64,000 nucleotides of DNA, from contig JAYKKT010000089.1 in assembly GCA_036023115.1 (NCBI GenBank), positions 7,139,501-7,203,500 of the forward strand. Direction: 5' to 3'. The notes under the pieces were generated by a model. It did not search any database. It saw only the letters and a list, made by a program, of their open reading frames with translations, and was not told where the DNA came from. Position 1 is the first letter of the stretch, and every line of letters begins with the position of its first letter. The position numbers and the translations under genes were made by a program. The stretch is from Brasenia schreberi. Its lineage: Eukaryota > Streptophyta > Magnoliopsida > Nymphaeales > Cabombaceae. Positions 25,050 to 40,750 of the stretch are shown piece after piece.

Positions 25050-25903
25050 ATGAGTCTAGCGGGACGTTACTGTCTCCTGCGGCAGACGCCGTCGGTGCCT
25101 CTGAGGCAGAGGATCGTCCGCTACCGGAGAAGTTTTGGGGTTTCGATCTCGTGTTCGTCGCCTGTCTCTGCAAGGAAACGTGGAATGGACGAAGACCAAA
25201 AAGAGGTGGTGATGATGAGGGTGAAGGCCATCGAAGCGACGCCGGAGAGTTTCGGGCAGTTCGGTCAGGTGATCGGGGCTTCGCTGGATGGCGACGAATT
25301 CGGCCCTCACGACGCGCAGCTTGAAATTCAGGGTGGTGTTCCGAGGTCCGTTCTCTTAGAATATGTTCTTTGCATCTTTTTCTTGCTTGTTTTATTTGAT
25401 TCTTTTGTTGGTGTACCGGTTTCCAGATTATATGCTATTTGTTGTTACGCAAGTGAAATCCGTTATGTTATTGCTTCTTTGTTTGCTTTCTTTGTTCGTT
25501 GGTGTTCCAATTCATTCCCTTTTGAAAGGTAAGGATATCGTGTTAATAACTGAACTGAAGTTTAGTATTTGTAACTAGAAAGAGACTGACGAGAGGTTGA
25601 ACACCTCCAGATGAACACAATTCTCATAAAAAGCAAGAATAGAATACGACGCAGGAAAGCGGCGAAAAAAATGTGAATTTTACTGACTACCAATTTTTAG
25701 TCTACCTGTCCTTTTTATTATATTTTCCCGCAATTGATTATATAAAGTTTCTTGATTATCTTGTGAGAGCGGTTCCTCGTCACCGTCACCTTTCTGTAGT
25801 TTTTATCGATATTGTTTAGTGATATAGGTCTTATTTCTTTGTGGATTATCTGGGCGTTGTACTCTCAAATCTCAACTACACACAGTCACACACACACAGA
25901 CAC

Positions 25904-25952
<49 letters not shown>

Positions 25953-27334
25953 GTATATATAAATATATTTATGTGTACACATGTATATACATATATCATT
26001 TATTTATATATGCATATGTATTTGAATGTATACCGTAGCAGGTAGGTTTCTGCCTAGCCCCAGATTGGGTACAAAAATGAAAATGTTATTTATTTGTTGA
26101 TCCTTTGCTTTGATTGTTTGTTGGTGTCCCGATTTTCCGATTGAATACTGTTGGTTGTTGCTTTTATGTTTCAACAACCAGTTTCTTTCTATTATATCAG
26201 CAATTAATTTTGGTGTTTCTCATTTGTGGGTTCTCTCATATTTCCTGGTGCCATGTTTCTGCTTACATACATCATCATGTTATTTCCAAAGTAGTTCTGT
26301 TGCTCATGGTGTTTATTTTAGTTTGCAAGACGGAGAGTTGAAGTTTGTACTGAAAGTTCCAGTTAGAAGTGATAAAAGGTTGATGGTTGCAGGTTTTATA
26401 TCATGCATCTAGAAGACAGGAAGTTGAAGTTTTCTAGTATAACTCATCATGCAAGTGTCACACAGTGCCTGGGTAGTATTTGTGGTGGGGAGTGGTACTT
26501 GGGTGTTGCTAAGGCTTCTATAGTTAATAAGGATGAGGCCAATGATGAAGTGGGGATGGAGAAGATACAACAATCTCAATGTGGGCACTGTTATATTCCT
26601 CCTGTTCCCGCCGAAGTGCAAGTCTTCAGGATATCTGGGCCCAAGTTTTTGAAGCTACATGTTGGGACATGGCATGCTGGCCCGTTGTTCAAAACAAAGG
26701 CTATGGACTTCTACAATCTGGAACTGAGCAATACTAATGTGAGAAAATTTTCTGTTCTCTTTTTGCTTTCTTGCTGTATTATTTCTCTTCCAATGCACTT
26801 CTCTCTTGTTTCCAGAAAATTGGTGATTCTAGTGTAAACCATAGATTGTGGTTGGTGGTAAGATATTTTACTTATATACTCCTTAAATCAGTTTGTTGTT
26901 TTATGAGTGATGTTTGCTAGCATGAGTTAGTGGCCCTTGATGTGACTTAGGAGTATTGTCCCACGTCCCATCAGGATAGTTCAGTTGGAAATTAATGGTC
27001 ATGGAAGATGCAAGGTTTTCAGATTTTCGACATGCTCTAACGTTTGAGTAAAAGCAAAGCTTCCAACGAAATGCTGCAGTATGCAGTATGTGGTCTGCTG
27101 TCTTGGCAACTAATGATAGAACTACAAGGATCTTAGCAAATGGGTATTATGCAGCTAGTGTTACAACCATGGGGAGGTTGCTTTCGTTCTCTAATTGTTC
27201 TGCTTTTTGTTAATGTGGATCCCGTATTGCCTCTTGTTGATTCGAGCCACTTGTTGTTTCTGATGTAGGTGGTGGATCATACGACTCACTCGTTCAGTAA
27301 AAGCAATGGTGTTATGTTCATAATAGATGAATAA
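25050..27334 (+). CDS. ureidoglycolate hydrolase-family protein (PF04115-like, cupin fold)
   Basis: Plant members of this family are annotated as ureidoglycolate hydrolase/lyase by similarity to bacterial AllA, which acts on ureidoglycolate in ureide breakdown. The plant activity is not something I can confirm. Three exons join in phase: 25050-25345, 26393-26738 and 27269-27334, giving 235 residues. Recognisable blocks are EATPESFGQFGQVI, FGPHDAQLEI, FYIMHLED, ITHHASVTQCLGS, WYLGVAK, the GTWHAGPLF block with its conserved His, and MDFYNLELSNTN, ending VVDHTTHSFSKSNGVMFIIDE. The ATG at 25185 would give 190 residues, nearer the usual core length. The ATG at 25050 adds 45 residues rich in Arg and Ser with no acidic residue, like an organelle transit peptide, so I prefer it with caution. 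Introns are 1047 and 530 bp. Confidence 0.85.
25908..25948. repeat. (TA)n microsatellite in intron 1
   Basis: A (TA)n run flanked by CACACA and by TATG/TACA-rich sequence, inside the first intron of the ureidoglycolate-hydrolase-type gene. Confidence 0.95.
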
Positions 27335-27414
27335 TCCTCCTATATGTAAAATGGGTTTGTTACAGTGACATAATTTGCTTCCCACGAAACATCATTTCAG
27401 ACATCTGTCGATGC

Positions 27415-27420
27415 AATAAA
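27415..27420 (+). terminator. poly(A) signal candidate
   Basis: AATAAA lies 81 bp after the stop codon of the ureidoglycolate-hydrolase-type gene, a plausible polyadenylation signal. Confidence 0.5.
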
Positions 27421-28626
27421 ACGGGTAGAAGCAAAGTATATCAAGCAATTTACGTATGTTGATTCTCAAGAGTTCCCTTTTCTTTCTGCTGACAGGTTTT
27501 TCGCTAATTGTTGATCAGTCTCATGTCCTTTGGGGTTTGTTTTTCTTTTTACCAAGAAATCATTGCAAATTGCTCTTCGGTTCACATCTTTTGATCAGTT
27601 TTACAGATTTTATGGTGGATGCTGATTTCAACTCCTGGTCATGTACTCGGTAGAGGGTACTACTGAAATTTTAAGGACTGCCCTCTGTTATTCACAGCAC
27701 AGACACTCATGGTTCCATTGCTTGTTCGTTCCCTTTTTCTGATTCTTGCTTTGTAGCTACACATGATATCCAGAGATATTTTATGCTCTTCATAATTTTG
27801 GACCTTTTTTTCCTAGTTGCATTTCTTGTTGTTCCTCAAGTTGTAGCTGAGAGAGCATCCCATTGAGCAATGCTAAAACTGGGTTCACTTTGCTGGTCAT
27901 TTATGTAACATTGGCGTTGGCCTTTTCTTTAGTTTTGGAACTTTAAGGAGTGTAGCACGTAGTTTGATCCGATTATTCCCTCCCCACTTGCAGGAGCAGG
28001 GACAACTTGGTTTGAATTGGAAGAAGAACCATTTTAAAAGACAAACCACCAGATGTGAGGCCGATGCATGTCTTATGGACTTGACTTCATCTCTTATCAC
28101 GTTTTGAGACACAACTACCGGTGGCTTGGGTATTTGCAGAGGCATCATATTTAGGTCTCGCGAGAGTGCTGAACACTGACTTAAAAGTGTTGGAAGGAAA
28201 CATGATCTTGTTTTTTGGCAGTTAAACTTATTATGACATGAAGGATACACTGGGGTACATAGTTTAGCTGTCTAGTGTTAGTGCGGGAGAAGACTTGGTC
28301 TGACTGAAAACTGCAAGCTACCACTAGATTGGCTTCCAGAGTCATTCTGATGCACTTTTGATTGGCTTAGATTTCTTATGAATGAAATAGGGGTGAGCCC
28401 CAGCCTTATATCGTATAAAATGGTGGGGAATTGCTTAACTCCAGCTTATATTTGAGAAAAAAGGAAAAATAGACGCATTGATGCTAAAGAAGCCAGATGA
28501 AATCAAATGGGCCCAGATAACATTGGAAAAAAAAATCTTATTTAAAAAAATTGTTGTTCTTCTCTATTGGATCACAAAAACCAATCAGCTTAGTGAAGCA
28601 ACATACAAGGAACGGAAATGTTATTA
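27421..28626. other. intergenic region between two convergent genes
   Basis: I see no exon or element. The two flanking genes point towards each other, so the interval should contain two 3' ends and no promoter. Confidence 0.5.
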
Positions 28627-33406
<4,780 letters not shown>

Positions 33407-33442
33407 TCAAGTCTGTGTGGCAATCACGACGGTTCTTGTCGG

Positions 33443-33453
33443 TTTTAAAGGCC
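33443..33453 (-). promoter_or_regulatory. possible TATA element of the GH9 gene
   Basis: On the minus strand CCTTTAAAACC lies about 45-50 bp before the start codon at 33400. It is a weak TATA-like word. If used, the 5' leader would be very short, so a more distal start is equally possible. Confidence 0.25.
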
Positions 33454-35528
33454 TGGATTCACCCTAAAATGGATCGCCATTTATGCACCTTTGACCACGC
33501 ATACCTGAATTTTCACTGAACCTATTTTTTTGAAGATTTTATTGCCTTATATTTCACCTCCTTTATCGAGTTTTTTCTTATTTAATCCTTCAATTATCCA
33601 TTATTAACCAAATTAGATCCTACATTATCCATTTTAAGCAAATAGTACTTGCCTTTTTTTTTATCTTACTTTCACATGTTTACCGCCCAGATGTTAAAAT
33701 CAAGCTGTCTAAATTTCGTGAAATTTACTAAATTTACCTCGTTCCTATAGTTAGGCCTAAGTTAAATTTGTATTCTCTTGTTTGGCAAAAATGGCAAAAT
33801 GTGATTGAACCACTGCAAGTTATTTTTGAGTCTAATGTGAACCAGGCTTATGTGGATTCTGGACTCTAACTTGATCCAAACACCATGTTCCAAATTGAAA
33901 TGACTTCTTCACTTCTGTAACCAGGTAGGTTTTTGGACCCTAGCATGGTCCAAACCAAATCTAAAATGACACGTAAATCAGATCCATAACTGTTTATTGG
34001 GTTAGGTTTGGGCTAAATAATGATTAAAAACTGTTTCGTTAATGGCTGATACTTTAGTGGTGTTGAACGAACCGAGCTGCTCTTGGTTTAGCACACTTCA
34101 GATCGTGATGAGCTCATTCATGCTCAGTTCGTAATCTACAATCAAAATGAACTAAACATGAGCTGGCTCGAGTTGGCTTCTAAATCTTTATTTAACGTTC
34201 ATAATCCCACTTGAATCAGACACAAAAGCATGCCATTGAAGTTTTTGATCTGAATAAAACCTATTGCACACTCTTATCCCTGAGTTCGAAGTAGTAACAT
34301 GCAGATGCAACAACAATGGTGTTCCAATTTACAATGTTAAAAAGTTTAGTATAATTTTTGCTTTTTTAATCTCAACTATCCACCTCTTTAACGGGACAAT
34401 TGAAATCATTGAAAAGGATTTAACACGATTGTCCCACAAGCTGCAAGCTCTATATATCTATACACATAATATGCAAAATACACACATAAATTCAAAATTG
34501 TGCTTGAAAACTACAACGGACAATTACACTAAACTCCGGCATGAATGCACATTGTCAAGTGTGTAGGAACCAATTACTTTCTCTCTCTACACATACACAA
34601 GAAAAAATGGGTCTTGAAAGTGGTCCTAAATAAAAAAATCTGGTAGCGGTCAGGGTCAACCCGAAAGTGACCTGCCCTTATGATCCGATCTATTAGGTTA
34701 AGGTTCACTAAAATAGAAAAAAAATATCTTCTAAAATACTTAAACTAAGTGTTTAACGTCAAATTCAAGGGATGCATGTATAAAGTATGCCCTAAATTTC
34801 TGCTTGAGCCTTGAGCATTGATTCCATTAGATAAAAGGCTTCTTTTTGCAGAAGATGTAGACTTTTTTCATATTATTCATAACCCAGGGCCTTATGTGGA
34901 AACATTATTGAAGGAGGACGGTTTTTGAAAACTCTGCTAGATTAGTAATTATCAATGGAAATGTCTGCATGAGGAGATGATTATACATCTGATTCTGGAA
35001 ACGAAACTATATACGGATGGCAATATACATTGATTGGCCCGAGGGGTACAATCTGGATCTGCACGAATTACTGAGTTTGCTTGGGTTTGGGTTCAGAGAG
35101 AACCAGAATACCTTTGATTGGATACATGGGATGACGAGCACCCAGCCCATGTACCTATACCTGTTGTAAAATATGTAGTACATAAAATATTACACACATA
35201 TGTGTGTGTGTGTTTACATATATAACGTATGTATATGTTAACTATATAATGTAAATGCATATACATATTACATTGTCGGGTCGAGGCAGAGCAGGTTCGG
35301 GTCCGGTAGGACGGATATGGAACTCAGGTTCTTTTTTCTATCCCCAGGCTAGGGCGAATATGAAAGAACATTGATGTTCAGGCACAGAGCAGGTACTGGT
35401 ACTTGTCTTGAACCAACCCATTGCCATCCTTAACTTAGAGAGAGAGAGATTGCAAACGTAACAAGTTTGTCTCAGTAAAACATGTATATTTGCCAAAGTT
35501 TTTTGTTAGAAGTTATGTGGCCACAAGT

Positions 35529-35590
35529 CTCTCTCTCTCTCTCTCTCTCTCTCTGAAATTCTAGTGAAGAGAGAGAGAGAGAGAGAGAGA
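35529..35590. repeat. (CT)13 ... (GA)11 inverted microsatellite
   Basis: About 26 bp of CT repeats, a 13-bp spacer (GAAATTCTAGTGA) and about 23 bp of GA repeats. The arms are perfectly complementary and could fold into a hairpin in single-stranded form. No gene is adjacent. Confidence 0.9.
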
Positions 35591-35942
35591 TAAAACTGTG
35601 AAAAGTATTGCACCGTTTACACGTGCTTTTAGCAGATCAGTTTTTCCCGATCTTCTTAGTTTCTTTTGTGGATCTTTCGAGGTAGAAGCGGCTTGATTGA
35701 TTGGATGGAATAGGTAGCAATGAACAGAAGTAATTTCAGGGAGAACGAAGACAGGGCGTCGCCTGGGTTCTCCATCGTAGCTTTAACATAAAAGTGTAGC
35801 GTTAGTGCACGTATGGAAGCCACACAGCATGAAATATGACAGTATTTGGTCATATGGCTGCTGATATTGCGCCTTCGCAATCCAGTTGCGTATGATATGT
35901 CTATACGATGTATCTCAGCCTTTTCGTAGGTGAAGTGTAATT

Positions 35943-36096
35943 GGACGGCTGAGATGGAACAGATATATAAAAGTATCCTTTCATTACTGTATGGGCATCT
36001 GCATGGTATCACAGGACGTCGTCGCTAGTTTACTCAGTTTGAATCCAGACTTGATCGTATCACAGGACGGCTGAGATGGAGCTGATATATAAAAGT
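35943..36096. repeat. duplicated TATA-containing block
   Basis: GGACGGCTGAGATGGA plus GATATATAAAAG occurs at 35943 and again at 36065 with few differences. The word TATCACAGGACG is likewise duplicated (about 36007 and 36058). Each copy holds a good TATA-like core, but no exon follows. Confidence 0.7.
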
Positions 36097-36793
36097 TTTA
36101 GGCTCCTTTGTTTGCAAAATGGTATTTACTGAAATTATCACAGGGAAACTACTCATGGTACGTACGTTGGAGCATCAACAAAAATCGTTGAAATTCAATG
36201 TGGCAAATGCAAGTGAAACTCCAAGAGAACCCAAGGTTTTCTCTTGTCACTTTCAGTTGACAAGAAGAAAATCCAGTACACTTTGGTGTCATGGACCCGA
36301 TAAGTTATCAATACATACAAGAAAACTTTGAAGCCTTTCAGAAGAAGCCAATCAAAGAGGGGTTCTTGAATGTATACTTCTTATGTAATTATCTATATCT
36401 ATACATACATATAATTTGCCTTAAAATGACAGAAATAAGTTAGTATCTGATTCAAACTCATGATCCTCGATCATTGATATCAATGCATACATACATGTAT
36501 TTTTACCTCCCTCATGTACTTTTAACCTTTTGTTTTCAATCTCATGTTCCTCATTTCACTTAATGGTTGAGATTGCTTCGAGTTTGCATCCTCCACCTTC
36601 TCTCTCTTCCTCTTTCTCTCTCTCTCTATATATATAAAGAGCATTATCAAATTCAAGTATGAAGTGGAGTAGGGTTTCAATTTCTTTGCAAATAAATACT
36701 ACAGATTTACAGAGGCATACAAGAGATGTGATAGCACCTTAACAATTAGAGAATCAAACCTATAAAACAAAGAATTACGAGAAAATCTTATAC

Positions 36794-37324
36794 TCAATCA
36801 TCATAATCGTCTTGATCAGCAGAAAGCAGATTCTCGCACATATCTGCATAAAACCTGCAAACCAACTCTATGTAAAATGGGCATCTCAGGTTCTCCAAGC
36901 ACACCAGCAACTCCTCCACGTCCGTCAGATCTCCCACCTTCCCGTCGTCGACGATCATCTCCACGATGTACTTCTCGAAGCTCTTGCATGCCTCTTCGAG
37001 ATCAACGGCTCCGGCCGCCTCGTCGCCAACGTGGCGCTTTGCCATGTTCTTCACGTACAACGGCGTTACCGGGGGACTGGTATACCTTCTCAGAGAACCG
37101 GTTGAACTCTCCCAAATCCCCGACCTTGTCCATCTCCGACGAGTCGTCGACTTTCTGGGTTTGGCATTGGAGAACGAAGAAGAGGCTTCGGAATCCTCTT
37201 CTTTTCTTCTTCTTCCTGCACAGAACCGCCGATGAGGAGGCGGAGGAGGACGGTTTTCTGTGAGAACCCGTATTACGGAAGGTTGAGGTGAAGGTGGATG
37301 AGAACGTGGCGTGAGAGCTTCCAT
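36794..37324 (-). CDS. OVATE-family (OFP) putative transcriptional repressor
   Basis: OFP proteins repress transcription, often together with TALE homeodomain proteins, and influence organ shape and wall formation. This intron-less frame of 176 residues has a Pro- and Arg-rich N-terminal half (RSHPPSPQPS, basic RRRK and TTRRRWTR words) and a C-terminal OVATE-type domain at about residues 114-167. Its recognisable words are SFEKYIVEMIVDDGK, VEELLVCLENL and FYIELVCRFYADMCENLL. The tail is acidic (DQDDYDD). It diverges from the canonical OVATE motif much as the OFP17-like members do, hence the reserved subfamily call. A lack of introns is usual for OFPs. The CA/TA/GA compound microsatellite at 37413-37506 lies 90-180 bp before the ATG, in the leader or core promoter. 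The first in-frame Met was used as the start. Confidence 0.75.
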   Translation of the reverse strand: MEALTPRSHPPSPQPSVIRVLTENRPPPPPHRRFCAGRRRKEEDSEASSSFSNAKPRKSTTRRRWTRSGIWESSTGSLRRYTSPPVTPLYVKNMAKRHVGDEAAGAVDLEEACKSFEKYIVEMIVDDGKVGDLTDVEELLVCLENLRCPFYIELVCRFYADMCENLLSADQDDYDD

Positions 37325-37411
37325 GGTTTGGCGAAGGCCCTTCTCAAGGAAACAGTATTACGGTAAGGCATTGGGAAATGGCTCGAGGAACAAAGAGAAT
37401 TGAAAGAGGTG

Positions 37412-37412
<1 letters not shown>

Positions 37413-37506
<94 letters not shown>
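37413..37506. repeat. (CA)n(TA)n(GA)n compound microsatellite upstream of the OFP gene
   Basis: Three dinucleotide runs without unique sequence between them. In the gene's sense it reads (TC)n(TA)n(TG)n, ending about 90 bp before the start codon. Length variation here could affect the core promoter or leader, which is inference only. Confidence 0.97.
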
Positions 37507-37508
<2 letters not shown>

Positions 37509-38510
37509 CCAACATGGAATTGGATGTGGTTTTAAAGATATATGTACTTCATAAACAGATCGGATATGGTTTAAACAAAGTAGTGTCTAGAGGAGTATCA
37601 TGCATATGATAGTGCATTTTGCTGGATTCTTTCCCTTCTTATGTTTGGCTCTAAATCTTATTTAGTTGGATTCAGCAATTATGCTATATCCGGCTCGATT
37701 CCAAATGATTCTCAAGCTTATAAGGTTTTATATTGACCAATACAATTTCTTGAGAAGGCCTGAACTGGCTGGAACCGGAACTGAAACTGGGCCTCCACAG
37801 TTTGATAATTTTGTTCACAGTTCCAACTCACGTGGGACTGCAACTAAAACTGGCAGTTCAAACCTTTGTTTAACTTATAATTTTTTATTATTTTTTAATC
37901 ATTTTGGGTGTTTCAAGATGGGTTTATAAATTTTTTTGGTGATGTTTTTGGGTTCAAGATGGGTTTATGGTTGCAACTAACAGATTAAAACCAGTGGCTT
38001 GGAATCATGGGTCCTGGTTTACTCAGAACTGAACATGTCTAATTCAAGGTGATCAAATCGGGTTTAATATTGTTGGCATCCACTCTGCATGGAGGTCCTC
38101 TATCATCATAAGAGGAGTATAGCCAACTCATATGAAGATGTGCAGGCATCAACATGAATCTTTCGAAATTCAACCAATCGTGCAAACCGCAACCAAGGAA
38201 TATCATACTGCGTCATTAATCATGTTAAATGATGAAGTTGTTTAAGTTGATTTAAATATGAATTGAAGTTGGCATGTTTATCATTATATATATATATATA
38301 TATGTGTGTGTGCAAATACTTGGTGTATAATATACTATGGTATTTATAGTATGATATACATTAAGATTATATTATGGTATTATTAAGATTATACCCAGCT
38401 AGATACTATGTATAATAAGACAAAGATTATATTATAGTAAATGCATAATCATTATCTGGCAAACATTAAGATTTTTAAGATTATACATCAAAACATACTA
38501 TGCATTTACT

Positions 38511-38551
<41 letters not shown>

Positions 38552-39800
38552 CATGGGATAGTAAGTGAAGCCACTCCATTGCCATTATACTATGGTATGC
38601 AGGAGAAGCGGTTGTTGAGAAAGAAGTAGATAGATACCCAGCTAGATAAGTTTCTTAAATGCGGCAAAAGAAGAGGTTGAGACCTATGAGTCAGGAAACT
38701 CTAAGTACGATGCTCAGGGAAGGAATTCCAATACTTATTCCGACCGAGGAGAAGACGTAAACGCGAAAGAGATCTTGCGTTCTCTAAAAGACCGATTTCT
38801 GAGAATAATTGATTCCCAACAAAAAGAGAGTGAAGGCATGAGGTCCTCTGTCCACAAGGAACACATGGTGTGAACGTTTGCCAGCAATCTTGCTTAGTCG
38901 CGGTTCACAGATATGCGGCATCCCTTGCTCATGCTGCTATTAGTGCTGCTCTGTTGTTAGCAAGACGTGCACCGATCTGCTAATGGGTGGTTTACTGCTG
39001 AAGAGTATAAGAAGGCATGTTCGGAACTTCCCAATTACAGATAAAAGCTTCTTCATGAAAGCTTCAGTCTTTAGATGATGATATGGTTGTATATCCACCA
39101 TGCGGAGATCATAGGTGGAGCCGTCCAAGAAGAAGACCAAAACAAAATATCTTCAAATGATATGATTGTCTAGCCACCATTGTTGCGGGGATCATCGGAA
39201 TGGTGTCGCAGAAAGATCAGAACCAAAGATCGTCCTTGAGAAAGACGTATATTGAGGTCGACATAATTTAGAGCTTGTAAAATGAGTCGCTGGTATAGAT
39301 TGTTATGTTAATATGTGGTTCAACAGGATTCTGGGATGTACCGCTTTGCTGTAATTTTCTGTCTAATAAAATCTTCCCATTCAATCAAACGTGTGCATCT
39401 TCAAACGTTGTGCCCATCGAGTAGGGATCTGCGGCTAACCACCCAAAAGCAAACAGCACCTGTTCATAATCAGCTCGTTTAGCTTAAGGTTCCGGCCTAA
39501 CCCGCCGGTCGGCGAGTTGCTGAGTTCATTTTTACCAGCCTTAAATGATCAGGGTGGAATTGGTGCTGAACTTGGTTTTCTGTTTTTCTATGGGCAAGTT
39601 GGGGTTAATAGCAGATCCACGTTTTGCTTATCGAACTCGTAACCTTCGTGTCGAAGTTTCTTTTAGTCGACAGCATACTTAGGAGAGATTTTGCTCTTTA
39701 ACGTGTGCTTGAACTCAGTTTCCCTGTCCAAGAGACTGCGTTCCCCGCGTTGTCTCGATTTGTGTGTGTGTGAGAGAGAGAGAGAGATGAAAGTGGATGG
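37507..39800. other. gene-free stretch with TA microsatellites and one coding-like patch
   Basis: TA microsatellites occur at 38284-38302 and 38515-38550. A patch at about 38740-39030 is open in the plus strand in pieces (words such as SLKDRFLRIIDSQQKESEG and SANGWFTAEEYKKACSELPNY) with several stops. It looks like a broken coding fragment, but I cannot assign a family. Confidence 0.35.
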
Positions 39801-39803
39801 TGA

Positions 39804-39858
39804 GAAGCGAGGGAGGATTGGGGCGGGAAGGGGAAGCTGGAGCGAGCTTCGTATTTCA
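39804..39858 (+). pseudogene. NSUN5-like first exon, left part (split by LTR element)
   Basis: In the frame that continues beyond the retrotransposon, this piece ends in KLERASYF. That matches the start of the plant NSUN5 (Nop2-type rRNA cytosine-C5 methyltransferase) N-terminal domain, where Tyr-Phe is followed by Ala-Arg-Arg. The right part resumes at 43468 with ARRKAARV. A stop codon at 39801-39803 precedes it in this frame, and no start codon in frame was found, so the gene copy was or became defective apart from the insertion. Confidence 0.6.
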
Positions 39859-40176
39859 TGTTCAAGAATATGCTTATTCTTTATGTTAGTTTTATGTTAG
39901 TAGGTATTATTGTACTCGCCCGAAATTTTAGAGGCATTTTAATAATTTTTTGTATTAAGGGTATTTTGGTTATTTTAGTTAATTTCTGTTTTAAGGCTTC
40001 CTATATAAGGGCTAATAGGTTGTATTAGACTTTGAGGTTTTGTGTAAGAAAGAGAGAGAAAGAGGGGCGACCTCAATTGGAGGTCCGCCCCTTTCCGTCA
40101 ATCTCTCGTGTTTCCTCCTTAATGTTAATAATATTTCTTGTTTTAATCTTCTGTGATTCTACTCTAAATTTCATCA
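39859..40176 (+). repeat. 5' LTR of the chimeric element
   Basis: It starts TGTTCAAGAATATGC and ends ATTTCATCA. It contains CTATATAAGG (about 40002-40011) as a TATA-type promoter core, followed by the GA-rich run AAGAAAGAGAGAGAAAGAG. It differs from the 3' LTR by substitutions and small indels. Confidence 0.85.
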
Positions 40177-40189
40177 TGGTATCAGAACC
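40177..40189 (+). other. primer-binding site of the chimeric element
   Basis: TGGTATCAGAACC immediately follows the 5' LTR and matches the initiator tRNA-Met 3' end except near its distal end. Confidence 0.8.
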
Positions 40190-40397
40190 ATACATAGTGA
40201 AAATCGTGACCTATAAGAGTCGCCGAAGGAGAAAAAAAGTCAGGTGAAAATCGTTGCTTGTTCGAAGTTTCTGGTTTGCTATTTTGATTGGGTTCATGTT
40301 TCTGGTTTGCTACTTGAGGCTTGTTTCTTCTCACCAGAATCATAGTAGAATTATTATTGAGTGATGCTATAGGAATGACTGTGGGTCTCAAAGATTT

Positions 40398-40518
40398 AAG
40401 GAGTTTCAGATCGAGGTCATGGCAATTAGAAAATTCAGCCATCCTAACATTGTTGCTCTGCGAGCTTATTATTGGTTTTTTGATGAAAAAACTTTTGAAG
40501 TATATGGATTTGATGAAC
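40398..40518 (+). pseudogene. captured receptor-like kinase fragment
   Basis: The frame reads [19 protein letters not shown] followed by [20 protein letters not shown]. This is the alphaC-to-beta5 region of plant LRR receptor-like kinases (HPN, LRAYY, DEK and VY words). Only about 40 codons are present, with no ATP-binding loop and no catalytic loop. It sits at the left end of the captured series and is not followed by its natural continuation. Confidence 0.65.
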
Positions 40519-40609
40519 AGTATATATATAATATTTCTTTGGAGTGTACTATTTGGAAAATCTATGTAATACTTTTTCTCTTGGAAGATTTTTTAGAAGT
40601 TAAAAGGAT

Positions 40610-40750
40610 TTGATTGCTAATTTTGGATGGTCCGTCCACACATTTGATAGAAGGCGTACCATGTGTGGGACATTGGACTATCTTCCACCTGAAATGGTTG
40701 AAAATCGAGAACATGATGCCAGTATTGATATATGGAGCTTTGGAGTTTTT
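40610..40750 (+). pseudogene. captured Aurora kinase fragment
   Basis: About 47 codons match the activation-segment region of plant Aurora kinases: [37 protein letters not shown]. The Asp of the DFG motif is Asn here, so the fragment could not support catalysis. It passes in frame, without an intron, into an ABC-transporter segment, forming an unnatural junction after SFGVF at 40750. In Aurora genes this region is normally continued by the C-lobe, which is absent. Confidence 0.8.

Larger units (their letters stand above)
33454..36793. other. gene-free stretch between GH9 and OVATE genes
   Basis: No exon is supported. The stretch contains GAGCTCGAGTTGG-type words at 34060-34180, TA/GT microsatellites at 35195-35215, a (CT)n/(GA)n hairpin at 35529-35590, and a short duplicated block with a TATA-like core at 35943 and 36065. 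Open frames (up to about 118 codons on the minus strand at 35656-36012) show no family resemblance. Confidence 0.5.

Noticed and set aside
24991..25324. Overlapping ORFs on both strands over the first exon of the ureidoglycolate-hydrolase-type gene
   Set aside because: Only the frame that continues through matching splice phases into the conserved exons is supported. The others are shadows in GC-rich sequence.
36877..37263. 128-codon plus-strand ORF opposite the OFP gene
   Set aside because: It is antisense to the OVATE-domain frame and has low-complexity Ser/Arg/Phe content without a domain.
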